Shown: piece after piece, positions 1-11,765 of the stretch
How the letters are laid out: every line of letters begins with the position of its first letter
Position numbering within the stretch: the stretch's first letter is position 1
NCBI GenBank assembly: GCA_027924645.1
Contig: BSBN01000233.1
Coordinates: 4,358,501-4,422,500, forward strand
Source of the DNA: Cunninghamia lanceolata
Lineage: Eukaryota; Streptophyta; Pinopsida; Cupressales; Cupressaceae
DNA: 64,000 bases
Direction of reading: 5' to 3'
Translations under genes and position numbers: made by a program
The notes under the pieces: generated by a model
What the model saw: the letters and a program-made list of their open reading frames with translations, nothing else
The model's database searches: none
What the model was told of the DNA's origin: nothing

Positions 1-1180
1 TATAATAATGATGTATATCTTCGATATACAAGCTGACATACAAAGAAATGATGCATATGGGAAATGCAAGCCAAATGCAAAAGGTAAGTCAAATACTGAA
101 AAGTCTTTGTATGTTCAGGGTGCTTGTATGTTTATAATATACATACCCAATATACAAAGGAATAAAGACATCGTGAGAGATAAAAGGTAAAGAGAGAGTT
201 TGTATGGGTTGTTTGTATATGTGCTTGTATATAACGAGATATGCAAATAGCGATTTACAAAGCGAAAGATACAAGTATGGAAAAAGCAGAAAAGGGAGGG
301 AACTTTAGTTTGATTTCTTGCATAAAATGCTTGTATGTTTAAGGATACAAAGAAGATATACAAAGGAAACATATGAGGGAAAATAAAAAGAAAGAGGTAT
401 GTATGCAAAACTAAACTAACGGTAAAAAGTTTTAAAAAAGAAAACACTGAAATAGAAGGCCAAAAGTTTGGCGCATTAATCGTTGTAATTAATGCAGATC
501 TAACACTAAAAAAAAGAGGTAAATTTTAACAAAAGTTAGGGTAAATTTAACATATTTTGCTTCTAGATTTATACACTGCTAAGAGTTAAAAATTGCAGAA
601 AAGGGAATTGTTACAGTGAATTGAGCAGAACTCATCAGAACGAAAGAATTACAGGAGTTGGACGAAGGTAAAATGGTAAAAGTAAGTCAACGGTTGAAGT
701 CAAGTGGTCAAGATATACATGTATTTATCCCCAAAATGTCGTTACATTTCAAATGGTAGATTACATGTTAATTTCAGTAATTTCGTTGTAAGACGTAGGC
801 ATTTGTGAAATTACTGTTTTAAATGTTAATTAACTAGGTGGAGCTTAACAAATTTAAAAGTCAGAATAGAAAAGGCAAACTGAGTTAGGGTAAAATGGTA
901 AAAAAGGAAATTCACAGTAAAACCCTAGGAAAAAAGGTAAAAATGAAGAATTTAAAAGATGCATTGTTTCACAAGATGGCCCCAATGCAAAGGTGAACAA
1001 TGGTTTTGAGAAAGGTCAAGTAAAGAGTATCAGCGAGAGGAAGTCAAAGAAAAAGGGAATCTTATTTTTGAAAAGATTCCAACAACATCCTTTGAGAGCG
1101 AAAAGATGCCATTTAGATATTTTGGCAAATGGTTAGAGATGAATGTGTACCATTGATGAAGTCTGTAGCCGTAGCAATGA
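1..1180. other. AT-rich flank without a recognisable gene
   Basis: No convincing coding region on either strand. The first 450 bases repeat short words around cttgtatgtt and atacaaag, which produce small spurious ORFs. Positions 470-1180 are plain AT-rich DNA. The stretch may be part of an older element whose ends I could not define. Confidence 0.5.
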
Positions 1181-1194
1181 GAAGTTTCAAAATC

Positions 1195-1203
1195 TATATA
1201 AGG
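1195..1203 (+). promoter_or_regulatory. Possible TATA box of an old LTR-like sequence
   Basis: The word tatataagg has plant TATA-box form. About 240-270 bases downstream is an AT-rich stretch around 1430-1470 resembling the polyadenylation end of an LTR R region. No partner LTR was found, so the reading is tentative. Confidence 0.25.
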
Positions 1204-2289
1204 AACTTTGCTACTTGTACATTACTTACACAGGGATTTTGAGAGAATAGCTAGCACTTGTAGTTGTTTGAATATTTTTATTAGAAAGAACATTTTAGTT
1301 TAGAGAAGGTCACCTGTGTCTGCACTAAGAAATGCGTGGAATATCCAACTTTCTTACTATATCTGTAAGATGTTTTGTAAGTTTTCTGTAAATTGATTAA
1401 TGAAGCAAGAAGTTACTCATACATTGTAAATCATATGTGACTATATATTTTGAATACAAATACATCTGGAATTCTGCGTCTACTTTAGAGTGTTTTTTGG
1501 CTCTTATTTGTATTTAAAATATTATCTCTTCAACAGCTTGCAATCTTGAATATATGTTCATGAAAATACTCAGGGCTTACATTTAAAGGTTTAATTTGTT
1601 GATTTAATCAAGTTTGCTATAATACTTGCAACGTGAATAACAAAACATTTAGGTCCTGTAGCAGAATTAAGTTCAATTTAAATTTCTCTAACTTTTCCCC
1701 CAAACATTTGAAATATTTAGCTTAAACGTAAAATCTAAAGGAGATTGTCTAATATTTGAGGGAAACATGAACAATTGAGTTAATATTTGACAATTTTCAT
1801 AGTATTTGAAAAGAAAGACTTGTTTTAATATAAATCATATAAAGCTTTGTGATACAGTGTCAATTTTATGCAAAGAGATGGATAATATGTTGATATTTGT
1901 GATATTTTGCATAATTCAAGTCCAATAAGTCATCAATCACCTTACATCAAGTAAAGCCCCTTGCATATTACAGCTTCACATCAACCTACTGAATTGTCCA
2001 CAAGGTCAAGACCTGACCATATAGAAACTTGGGATTAAGTAATCTTAATTGATTTCTTCATATCTTTCAAGATAGTTAGGTTCATTTTATGAATTTTAAC
2101 TTTTTTTATGAATGTGTAAAAACAATCATCAATAGTAGTCTCTCTTTTGGAGATGTGGAATTGGTTCCTAAATAGAATTAAGAACAAATTGTTTAATTGT
2201 GTTAACAATTTTTTTCTAGAATTTTCCTTACTACACATGTATTATTCATCTTGTTCGATGTCATCCAAGGAAGGTTATGAAGAGTTGAA

Positions 2290-3480
2290 TAAACTAATTG
2301 AGGAATTCCTATAGACCAAGTGGGATGGTAATATTGGTTTTATTACTTCATCTTTGTCTCATTGCATTTAACCGAGATCTAAAGGCAGTTTAGGAATCAT
2401 AAATCCCAAGACACAAGGGTTATGTCTTGCTACTTACTAGATTGCTAGAGTCATTTTAAAGGTAAGGAACCTGAGAAAATTTAAATGCAACAAATAATTA
2501 TTACAGCTTTAGTCAAAGGAAAATGGTAATCTATATGAATTTGTTACACAAGACTCTTCTTTCTCTCTTCTTCAAGATTAAAGCATCATTTCCATTGCAA
2601 TCCTTTTGGAAAGCCTAACAACATGTTTGTCACTTCTTTAAGTGGAAAGAGACTTCCTAACAGCACATGTCTTTAGATTTACTTCTTCATCCATTTGGTG
2701 AAATAAACTTATAGATTATCATGAGCAGGCTCTTGCTACCAACTTTCCCAAAATGCTTATTATTTGTTCAAGAGAGGGGTCTAGTAGTTTAATGTCATTT
2801 GAGACTTCAATGCCTTGAACTAGTCACCTTGGCAGGTTATTAAAGGATGTTTTGGGTTAAACAGTTATTAACAATTTTTGATATTTGTGTAATCATTGGT
2901 CCCCTTTGATCTATAATTTAAATTATGTACTCTAGTGGAGGGTAAGTTTTTCAAAGATTGGCCTTGGTTGCCTTATTATCATTTCAAGCTTCTTCCAATA
3001 AAGAAAATTAATATTCAGTTCCTTCCTTGTTGGTCTCTGAATCCCTGACTTAATATTAAATGGAAATGCAAATTTAGTAATAAGCTTTGGACCAAATTAA
3101 GTGCTAAAATTTAGAAATCATTGTGGGGGCCAAATTGAAATGTATATTGGTCCTACTAGTTAATTGCCCTTTTTTTTAGTGCACTAAAAATATGAAACAT
3201 ATTTTGTGAGGCTGCCCTTTTATCAAGAAACAATGGATTGCTATTTTTAGAGACTTATTTGTTATTTTTTTATCATAATTTGAATTGGAAAGAAGTTGTT
3301 TTTGGATTGATATTACATAATAATGTGATTCTTAATTATATCAAACACATCATTTTAATGCATATATGGAAAATTATGTGTGCAGTTGTGTTTTCTAGCT
3401 CTAATGTACATCAAGAAACTATAACACTAAGGCTTTACTTTGACATCTATCTCCAAATTGCATCTCCTTTTTTATAGATT
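2290..3480 (+). pseudogene. Degenerate LINE (non-LTR) reverse transcriptase C-terminal relic
   Basis: I do not see an intact ORF, but plus-strand translations in shifting frames recall plant LINE polymerases. Near 2370-2450 a frame reads GSLGIINPKTQGLCLATY, close to the conserved 'GGLGI.N....N.A...W' block after the RT. Near 3195-3265 a frame reads PFIKKQWIAIFRDLF, resembling the zinc-binding 'H.F..C.....W' region at the LINE C terminus. Stops and frameshifts are frequent, so this is an old dead copy. It lies outside the nested LTR elements and is one of the oldest layers. The family cannot be named from this. Confidence 0.5.
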
Positions 3481-3701
3481 CAGGGATTGTCGAAGAGGGA
3501 TATGATGGTCACTTATCAACTACAACAAATCAAAGCCAATAATACATTATACCAAGCACAATCTCAAAGATCGCTTCATTACATGGGATGAGTCTTTGTG
3601 ACCTAATTGTATATAGCATATTAGTTTAGTTGAACTTTTTCTTTGCTCCCTATTTTGTTAGTGACAAGTTTATCTTGGCTACTAGCTTTTATATACATGT
3701 G

Positions 3702-4939
3702 TGTTATATGTTAAAAAGAGAGATGATGGTGTGTGTCAGTACACTAGATCAAACCCTCCTTTCACTACAACATTCAAGGACAAAATGGAGCTTAATTCAC
3801 TACAAGATGGAAGAGGACTCAACTACAAATTTTGTGCTCTTTTTTGTCAAGAAAATATGAGATTCAACCAATCTTTTTATGAAATCCTAGGCTAAGTATG
3901 TGTGAAACCCTAGTTATGTGATAATCATCTTGAAATAGATGATCGTCAATAGAAATCTGGAAACTAAAAGTACATAGATGATCAGTACACTGTTAGAACC
4001 TGTCTCCGAAAAGCAGAGGTGTTGGAGGACAAATTCAGCAACTGCCCAATTCTAGAAGTGAGATTCTACTGGAGGCCAAAACTGAGAAGATACTGCAAAT
4101 AATGCTCAAAAAATAGGTCTAGAAGCTGGAAGCCCTGTGGACTAGGGTACCAACTACCCAAGTCTCTTTGAAGAGATAATTTAGAACTGTTTCTAGATCC
4201 CAAAACTCTAATTCCTACACTTCCTTCCTATAGCTCTACTTTTACCAAAACATGTACCTGTAACCTACACACAAGATGACAAGAGAGGGGTTTGGGGGTT
4301 GTGGTGTTTAGGGATTTGCCTCAGTCAAATCTTAGATTAGCATTCAAGCTTTCCCAACATCATTGTTAGAGAGAGAGCATGCCCTTGCAGGGAAGAGGCT
4401 AAAGAAAATCCAAATGATGAAATGATTCAAATGATTCAAATAAAAATGATGTCACCTTAGAGGTGAAGTCCTTAGGAGGATAAAAGCTTTTCAACTCATA
4501 AGGAGATGGATGATGATAACATGTTTGCAACAATAACACAATGAATGCCTTGAATGCTCTTTACTCCAATATCATAAGTTTGTGTTATCCATCTAGGTTT
4601 AAAATGAAGTCAGAAACTCACTTATATATGATTTCCTACTAACATTTACAAATTTAAATCACAAAAGCTGAAAAGGAGAAATATTTTGGAAGGGCCCAAG
4701 CTGACATGCCATTAGTTAACCCCAACCAATTAGGGGAGATTTGGGCAGTTGGTGCCCAAGTCTAGGGGCCCAAATTAGGTCAAGGTTAAGCTAAGGAGGT
4801 CCCAAGGGTCCAAAATGTCAAGGGTGTCAAGTAATTTCCTTCAAGATGATCAATTAGAATGTATAATGAAGCAATTAATAGGACCTAGGAGCTAAAATAG
4901 TGGGTAAAAAGGCATGTGGCCACTTTTTACTCAATAACA
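3702..4939 (-). repeat. E4 left LTR (3' LTR for the minus strand)
   Basis: About 1.24 kb, beginning tgttatatgt and ending tcaataaca. Its first 461 bases (3702-4162) match 54361-54825 with scattered differences. A minus-strand TATA-like word catatataag lies at 4621-4630. The short ORFs in it are not conserved as proteins. Confidence 0.75.
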
Positions 4940-4953
4940 TTTAGCCCCCACTT
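4940..4953 (-). promoter_or_regulatory. E4 polypurine tract
   Basis: The plus strand reads tttagcccccactt, so the minus strand is aagtgggggctaaa, immediately before the LTR start. This is the expected priming site for plus-strand DNA synthesis of a minus-oriented LTR element. Confidence 0.6.
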
Positions 4954-6522
4954 TAATGTGTGTATGATCTTACGATCCATACATGCATTAAAGTATGATC
5001 AAAGCACATCAGACACATCAAACACACCCTAAGTTTGAAGACTATTGCTAGCTCGGGAAACCTTAAGAAAACATTAGAAAAAACTTAACAGTCACATTGG
5101 ACAAAATGAATACAGTAATGAAGCATGCAATACATAGAGAAGATAGTGAAGCATGCAATACGCGGAGAAGACATGAACGTAGTCATGAAATACACAAAAA
5201 AGACATGATTAAGAAATTACATATCCATATATCCAAAATGCTAATTAAAGCAAACAAAACACATAGCGTGGGGAGGGACTCATCACTGCACAACTTTAGA
5301 CCACGCACAAGCACATAAAACACATATAGCATGGGGAGGGACTCATTGCCACACAACTTTACACCACACCACAAACACGCAAGACATACAAAGAAGACAT
5401 GTAAAACACACAGAAGACACATGAAATACATGAACATCATATAGTATGTCATTAACACACTATACGTCATATACACGGCAAACACGAGTGATATGGAGAA
5501 GATCATCACTACTCCACTATCTAAAACATGCCAAAAACACCTAAGAGTTGAGCTATGCTACTAGAACTACCAAAAACACGCTTGAGGGTGAATGACTCAA
5601 GATCCAACCCCGCCTTACGATGAGGACTTTGTATAAAAGGATGTGCACTAGCTCAAGAGATACACCATCCCACCTTGTGATGAGGGATTTTGTATAAAAG
5701 GATGCACACTTGCTCAACATATATGCCATCCCACCTCGCGATGAGGAATTTTTGCTTTAAAATGACATGCACTAGCTCAAGAGATACACCATCCCGCCTC
5801 GTGGTGAGGGCTTTCAAACATGCTTTCTCAGTGTCAAAATAATCAAGCATATACCATTATATATGCCCCCACCTTAAGGTGGTTGATCTTGCTTGCCGAC
5901 ATCAAGCACATTAAGGTAGAGTGAAAACATGCAAGGGAACAAGAGCTTTCACAAAGCCCAGGACCAAGTGTAAAAACAATGTGAGATACAAAATAATCCA
6001 AAGTGCGTTGAAGTAGATTTAGAGTATTGCAAATGTTTGTCACAACAAATTTCACAACATGATACATCACATGGAGTGATTCTATTAGTCAAGCATCGGA
6101 TATATATACACCCCATCTTCATATATGGACTAGGTCCATTTTTACTTTCTTACTAAAGACACACATGGTCTGTATCAGTATTTGTTTGTTTTTCTCATCC
6201 ACCGACTAGGTAGAGTCACTAAAGAATGTAAACCATAAAAAATGAGAGAGGAGAGGAGAGTGACTTGGGTTTACAACATGAGAAGATGCCCCCAAGACAT
6301 CATCCACAATGTTATGCACCCAAGGCACAACACACAACATTAAACTAGAGTAGAGAAAAGATAGAAGAATAGAGAAACACATAGAAGAATGATCACAATA
6401 AAGGTGGTCTCCTTGTATCCTTGACCTTACAAGAGTATCAAGGGTCATCCAAAGAGACCTAAACAACATTTAACACATCACGAGGGAACACAACACATAA
6501 GAGGAGGCCACATGTAAGCAAG
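4954..6522. other. E4 internal region downstream of the protease-like gene
   Basis: No believable protein. It contains local tandem repetition: cgtggggagggactcat at about 5265-5282 and again as catggggagggactcat at about 5331-5347, and a longer array at 5600-5850. It continues across the E1 insertion into 52528 onward. Confidence 0.5.
5600..5850. repeat. Tandem repeat of roughly 70 bp, about 3-4 degenerate copies
   Basis: The words gctcaagagatacaccatcc and cgatgagga recur with variation, each copy followed by a tttgtataaaagga-like stretch. The array makes a repetitive 65-residue minus-strand ORF that is only a translation of the repeat. Confidence 0.65.
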
Positions 6523-6527
6523 CAACT

Positions 6528-7589
6528 TGTAGATTAGATAAACATTTAAGGTAGAAACACAACTAATGTGCATAAAAACAATAAAAGCTATACCTCACAA
6601 TGTAAATCCAATCCCATCAAGGGAAGTAGGAGCATGCACCCAAGAACTCCTAAGACAAAGATAATCCCTAGACAATGGATTTGAATGTGAAATGTTACTC
6701 TGATTTGCAACTCACTTTTCTAGCTCAAGAGTGATTTTGACATGGTAACTTTGCATAAACTTGGATGATGAAAATGGATTGTGAGAGGTTTTATTTATAG
6801 ATTTTTGGAAGGGATTTTGATCCAATGGTGGAGATTAATTTGGAAGATCAATGGTGGAGGATAAAAGTGATGTGGAGGGCCTAGATTGAATCTTGAATGA
6901 ATGGAGGGCTAGGAATAAAAGTGATTCTTTTATTTATTTTGGGAAAAGGGGTTATTTAATGAGCATGGGGGTGAAGGATTATTTTGGAATTAAAGATTCA
7001 TATGGGGGAATGTAAATGAATTAAAAATTCATTTGGGGAAGAGGAAATAAATGAGTATGGGTTTGTAAGAGGAATTAAATGTGATGTGGGATGTTTTTAA
7101 ATAAAAAATTGACTTATGTGGATTTAATTCAATTTTTTATTTGGAGGATGTGGGGAAGGGTGTTAAACGAGGTTTGACCACCCAAATGAAAGGGTTAGGA
7201 TTAATTAAACATAGGTTTTATTTAATTAATCCTAGGACTATGATGAGGTAGGCTAAGGTAGGCAATTAAATAATAGTTATTTAATTGTCTAGGGTAGGGA
7301 TAGGTCAATTATAGGCTGAATTAATAAGTTAACATGGTTTTAACTAATTAATTGGATTTAGTAAAAAGGGGGAAATTGATTTAATAAATATTGCATATTT
7401 ATTAAATTGATTGGCTAAGGTTTAGACTATTGAATTAATTCAATTTTGGGGATAATATGATGTGAATTTTGGGAATGAAAGGGGTAATTAATTAAATAAA
7501 AAATTAATTAATTGGTTATAAGGGAAATTGGTGTGTTCAGGGTTGTCGGGAGTTAGTTTGATGGTAGAAGACATTTTTAGGTGTCTACA
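6528..7589 (-). repeat. E1 left LTR (3' LTR for the minus strand)
   Basis: 1062 bp with TG...CA ends. It matches 31495-32094 and 52050-52522 base for base with only a few differences per line. A minus-strand TATA word ctataaata lies at 6792-6800. Confidence 0.93.
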
Positions 7590-7602
7590 TTTGCCCCTCT
7601 TT
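7590..7602 (-). promoter_or_regulatory. E1 polypurine tract
   Basis: The minus strand reads aaagaggggcaaa directly before the LTR start tgtagacacc. The same purine tract borders the left LTR of E2 at 36572. Confidence 0.8.
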
Positions 7603-7874
7603 GACATGGCATCCAGACCTAGGAGGGAAGTGGCATCAAGTCGAAGAAAAATATGTCCCAGCTACCAGGCAGGTATGAGATGGATAAGGGATGCCCCTTC
7701 GAGTGGTCGGCGGGAAAATAAAAATTTTCCATGCGAGTTCTCAAAAAGGATGCGACGGGAGTGAAAGTTGGATAGGGGATGGGAAAAGAGGATGACAGGA
7801 AGAAAAACAGAAGAAAAAGGTTGAGATCTGCACCCTAGAGGGAAAAGAAGGGGGTGGAAGTATGACATGGCCCA

Positions 7875-7883
7875 CTATATTAG
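7875..7883 (+). promoter_or_regulatory. Decayed TATA-like box of the E1 antisense PMD gene
   Basis: ctatattag lies 77 bases before the inferred start codon at 7952. The corresponding E2 gene has a good ctataaatag 92 bases before its start. The bases after both boxes share catttg.acact...ctttggag-like text, so the two leaders are homologous. Confidence 0.4.
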
Positions 7884-7951
7884 GCAAAGTGGTCCCTTAG
7901 AGTGCCACATTTGCACACTTTTGACTTTGGAGAAGAAAGGACGAAGGAGAG

Positions 7952-10854
7952 ATGGTTGATCACAACCCCCAGTTCCTGTGACTTTAACACATCTCTGAGT
8001 GGTTCCGAGAGTTTGGTCGGGCACTGGACCCTGGACCCCTGGTAGGGTCTACTCCTGACTTTGTAATTTTTTCGCTTTACATGCATTTTTTAGGGTTTTG
8101 GGATTTGGGATTGGAGCGCGTAGTGCCAACGGCAAGGCCGATTAGTGCCATCATCTAGATTGGCGCTATCTGCCAGGGTAGGGTTAGGGTGGTTTGTCGC
8201 CATTAGGCCGGTGTTTTAGTGCTATCTTCTGAATTAGCGCAATTTGTAGAAGAATTAGGATCCTGGCGTTTTGGCACCAAATGGGGGTTAAAGTGGCGCT
8301 ATTCTCTAGAATAGCGCCATCCTTGGTAACAGCGCTATTGTTAATTTTAGAGCAATTTATGGGATTAGCGTCATTGACTAGATTAGCACAATTTAGGTAA
8401 TCAACGCCATTGTGTTAGTTAATGCCAAAAAGTAGAGTGACACCATTGGGAAAGATGGAGTCATATATAGCGCGTAGTAGCACTATTTTTTGGATTAGCG
8501 CAAAGAGGTATGCGCAATGGCGCTATTTTCTGTATTAGTACCATTTAGAGGAAATTGTAGCGCCATTTTAAAAATGGCATAGGGGGTTGTCTATTTTGGT
8601 GCCACATGATGCTGGCTTTTTCAGACATTTAGAACAAAAGGTTGGTTTAGAAAAAGATAGGTTGACATCCAACCATAATGTTGCATATGCAGGATACACA
8701 ACATTTATATTGTAGTCACGAGAGCGATGAGTTCCATCCGTGATGGCACTGTTTGATGGTTTTGATGATGCTATGCGGGCTCGACTAGCCAGATTGGGGC
8801 TTCTGACGGTGGCGTTGATGCTAGTCCTGCAAGCTCATAGAGCTTTGATGACAGCGGTTGTGGAGCGGTATCGCTCTGAGACCTATAGCTTTCTGTTGCT
8901 GACTGGTGAGATTACCATTACACTTGAGGATGTTTATCGCATTCTCAAGCTACCCATTAAAGGCCGATGTGTTAGCTATGTCACGATGATGGGGCGGAGT
9001 GCCCTGATCAGACTATTTGGAGTGGACCACATTGTTCTCTCAGCAGAAGGGAGAGAGATGGACTATGAGGGGACACTAGCTTTAGGTGCAGATCCCTTTA
9101 CCTTATTTTTATGTGTGCTGATTGGAGGGGTTGTGATATTTGACAGGTGAGGTCAGGGTTTTCCAGTTGGCTAGGGCGGGATGATAGAGGGGATGGTAAG
9201 GCATGAGACTATCTATGCCTGGGGACCAGCGATGCTAGGGCAGTTATACCATGAGATGCATACAGTCACCTACCTGCATGATAGAGTGTTGTCAGCCAAA
9301 GTCACTCTGTTTCATGTATGGATTTGGGAGCACATACCCATTACCAGGCTGACATGTGGGTATTATCGGCGACCATTTGATGCCTTTGTGTTTTTATACC
9401 AGGATGCAGAGTATATGTACACTGGACAGGTACGGTACTGGAGGAGGATGTTAGATGATGTGATTAGTGTGACCTGGCAATCGTATATCGGCATAGAGCC
9501 ATGGCCAGATGATGATATTCATCTCCCTTTTGTGTTTCAGTAGCGGTACCTTATGGATCGAGGAGGCCATACTATAGATATGTATCTACCCTCATGGGTC
9601 ATGCGACAGTATGATTTGGTATAGGACACTCCGCAACAGGTGGCAATATTCGCGCGGACACCTCGAGATGCAGCCTATTGGCCTGCAGCCATATAGCCAT
9701 AGGTCACCTTAGCTAATTTTGTGGCTTTACAGCCAGTGCGGTGGGATTGGAGGAGCATAGTTAGAGATGCAAGGACTACGGCTGTATATGATATATGGTG
9801 GCATATGCATCGGCCCACTCAGTTGATAGATCCAGCGGAGGAGGTAGTAGGTTCATTGGGGGATGATTGTGATGGAGATGACTCGGATGGGGATGACCAC
9901 CTAAAGGAAGGGAAGGAGATCATTGAGGATGTCCTCATGGAGATTTGAGATGATGGAGAGGAGATGTTGGTTGGTAGGGATGGCCAACCGATAGATGTGC
10001 TAGCGGTAGTGGCAGCAGGACAGGGACAGGTGGGGTAGCAAGTACCTGTGCAGTAGGTTCCTGTTGAGTAGGTGCAGCTTGGGTTAGGGCGACAGCCTAA
10101 AGGACCTCAGTGGCATGGGGGATAGATGAGGGTAGATAAGGGTGATCTACCTCCACCACAGGTAGCATAGCAGCAGGCTATTGGGGGAGGGCAGTAGGCA
10201 GCAGGGCAGCAGGCAAGTCCTTCAGGGATAGCTGGAGAGGCAGAGGTAGAGAGGTTTACACCTCGTCGGTGGCCACGGGGTGAGGAGGAGGAGATGGAGA
10301 CTTTGAGGGTACAGGTGGCAAGTCTACATGAGGCATTGGAGAGCCGCGAGGCAGAGTTAGCATAGGCTTAGGGTGATATAGTCACTTTGACAAGAGAGCG
10401 AGATGCGGTGCTTGTTAGAGCTCAGCAGACAGAGACTTCATTAGGTAGCCTACAGGCTTCAGGCGGTGGACTTGCCCCGGTGTTGGCAGTGATGTAGACA
10501 CAATTGTCTCAGGCATAGTCACAGTCATATCAGCTGCAGGGACAGTTGAGCCAAGTATAGGGGGAGTTGACAGAGACCAGGGGGCGGATGGAGTATTATC
10601 GGGGGCTATATTATGCGGTCGTGCCAGCAGAGTAGCGAGTACCGAGCTATAGCCAGGTTAGCAGATCAGGGGCATCGAGATCACATAGATCAAGATCTAT
10701 TTAGTCAGTTTAGCAGATGATGCCTCCTCCCTCATACGTGCCCCAACAGGTTCCTCAGGTGCAAGTACAGCCACCACCACAGCTGCTGACAGGATCACAG
10801 GCTCGACCAGGGTTAGAGTCTCCCACTCCATCAGAGAGGGGATCCTCTATGTGA
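7952..10854 (+). pseudogene. Antisense plant-mobile-domain (PMD) gene of E1, two exons, decayed
   Basis: Exon 1 (7952-8041) has exactly 30 codons with two internal stops and ends PGPL before a GTAGGG donor. The intron is 8042-8692, ending atatgcag. Exon 2 (8693-10854) is open in one frame apart from many stops. It contains LLTGEITITLEDVYRILKLP, the core of the plant mobile domain seen in MAIN/MAIL1-like proteins and in some transposons. The domain continues to about 9545, followed by an acidic stretch (about 9840-9950) and a Gln-rich, coiled-coil-like tail. Stops are mostly TAG where E2 has Gln or Trp. Exon 2 is one base short against E2 just after the acceptor. The gene opposes gag-pol and sits between pol and the PPT. 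Function in the element is unknown; PMD proteins are linked to silencing and transposons. Confidence 0.8.
8118..8575 (+). repeat. E1 intron word cluster (GCGCTAT / TTAGCGC)
   Basis: Within the PMD intron, short words such as ttagcgcaat, tggcgctatt and tagcgccatt recur every 20-50 bases, separated by unrelated AT-rich sequence. Similar words fill the gag-pol leader of the same element on the opposite strand (29325-29390, 30784-31110, 31335-31420). Confidence 0.75.
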
Positions 10855-11339
10855 TAGCCATATCATGATAGCCCTTGTAGGCATTTTGTATCAGGACACT
10901 TTATTTTTTGATGTATATATGAGAGATGTACATTTTTTGTGGTGATTTTATATGATACGATGCATTCTGGTGGTTTATGATGCTATGATTATGATGCTCT
11001 ATTATGATGTTGCCTATGTGACGGATGCAGTATTTCTTTATGGATTTATATGTTGTGGATGTGTTATGTTTATGTAATGATGTTTTTGATTTTATGGATG
11101 CATTTATGATGGATTTGTTGTGATACATGCATGGTGTTTGTGATCTTATGGACTATATGATGTCTAAGGCAAATGAATGTTTCAGAAACATTTATTATGG
11201 ATGTAATAATGTGATGTAATGGAAATGTATGTTTATGTATGAGAATATGGATATGCAGGTAGATGTTTATTAAATGCAGTTATATGATGATGTAATGTGA
11301 ATAAGTGGTTTATGAGATGATATGCAATGTGATGTATAA

Positions 11340-11765
11340 TGTGCAACTAAATGATTCTAATATGAACCTAATTATTATGCAAACTAAACTGATTCTAAAA
11401 TGAACCTAAATGATATGGAATTTAAATGGATTAAGATGGACCTAAATGATATGTAATTTAAATGGATTAAGATGGACCTAAATGATATGCAATTTAAATG
11501 GATTAAGATGGACCTAAATGATATGCAATTTAAATGGATTAAAGTGAACCTAAAAAAATGATATGCAACTTAAATGGATTAAAGTGAACCTAAAAAATGA
11601 TATGCAAATGATATGGATTAACCTGAACCTAAAAATGATATGCAAATGATATGGGCATAATGAACCTAATTGATATGCAAATTAAATGGATTAAAATGAG
11701 GCTAAACATGCACCTAATTGATATGCAAATTAAATGGATTAAAATGAGCCTAAGTGATATGCCAG
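11340..11765. repeat. 36-bp tandem array
   Basis: About ten degenerate units built on aatttaaatggattaagatg and gacctaaatgatatgc. Central units are nearly identical and edges more diverged, as in arrays that grow by slippage or unequal exchange. Confidence 0.8.

Noticed and set aside
1..450. Three overlapping ORFs at the left edge
   Set aside because: They come from repeated cttgtatgtt/atacaaag words, conflict with each other and show no known motif.
3701..3895. Similar ORFs at 3701-3895 and 54367-54558 suggested a repeated small gene
   Set aside because: They lie at the same place in the two E4 LTRs. The similarity is that of the LTR DNA, and nothing indicates selection on the protein.
5653..5850. 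65-residue minus-strand ORF with internal repeats
   Set aside because: It is the translation of a tandem array of roughly 70 bp.
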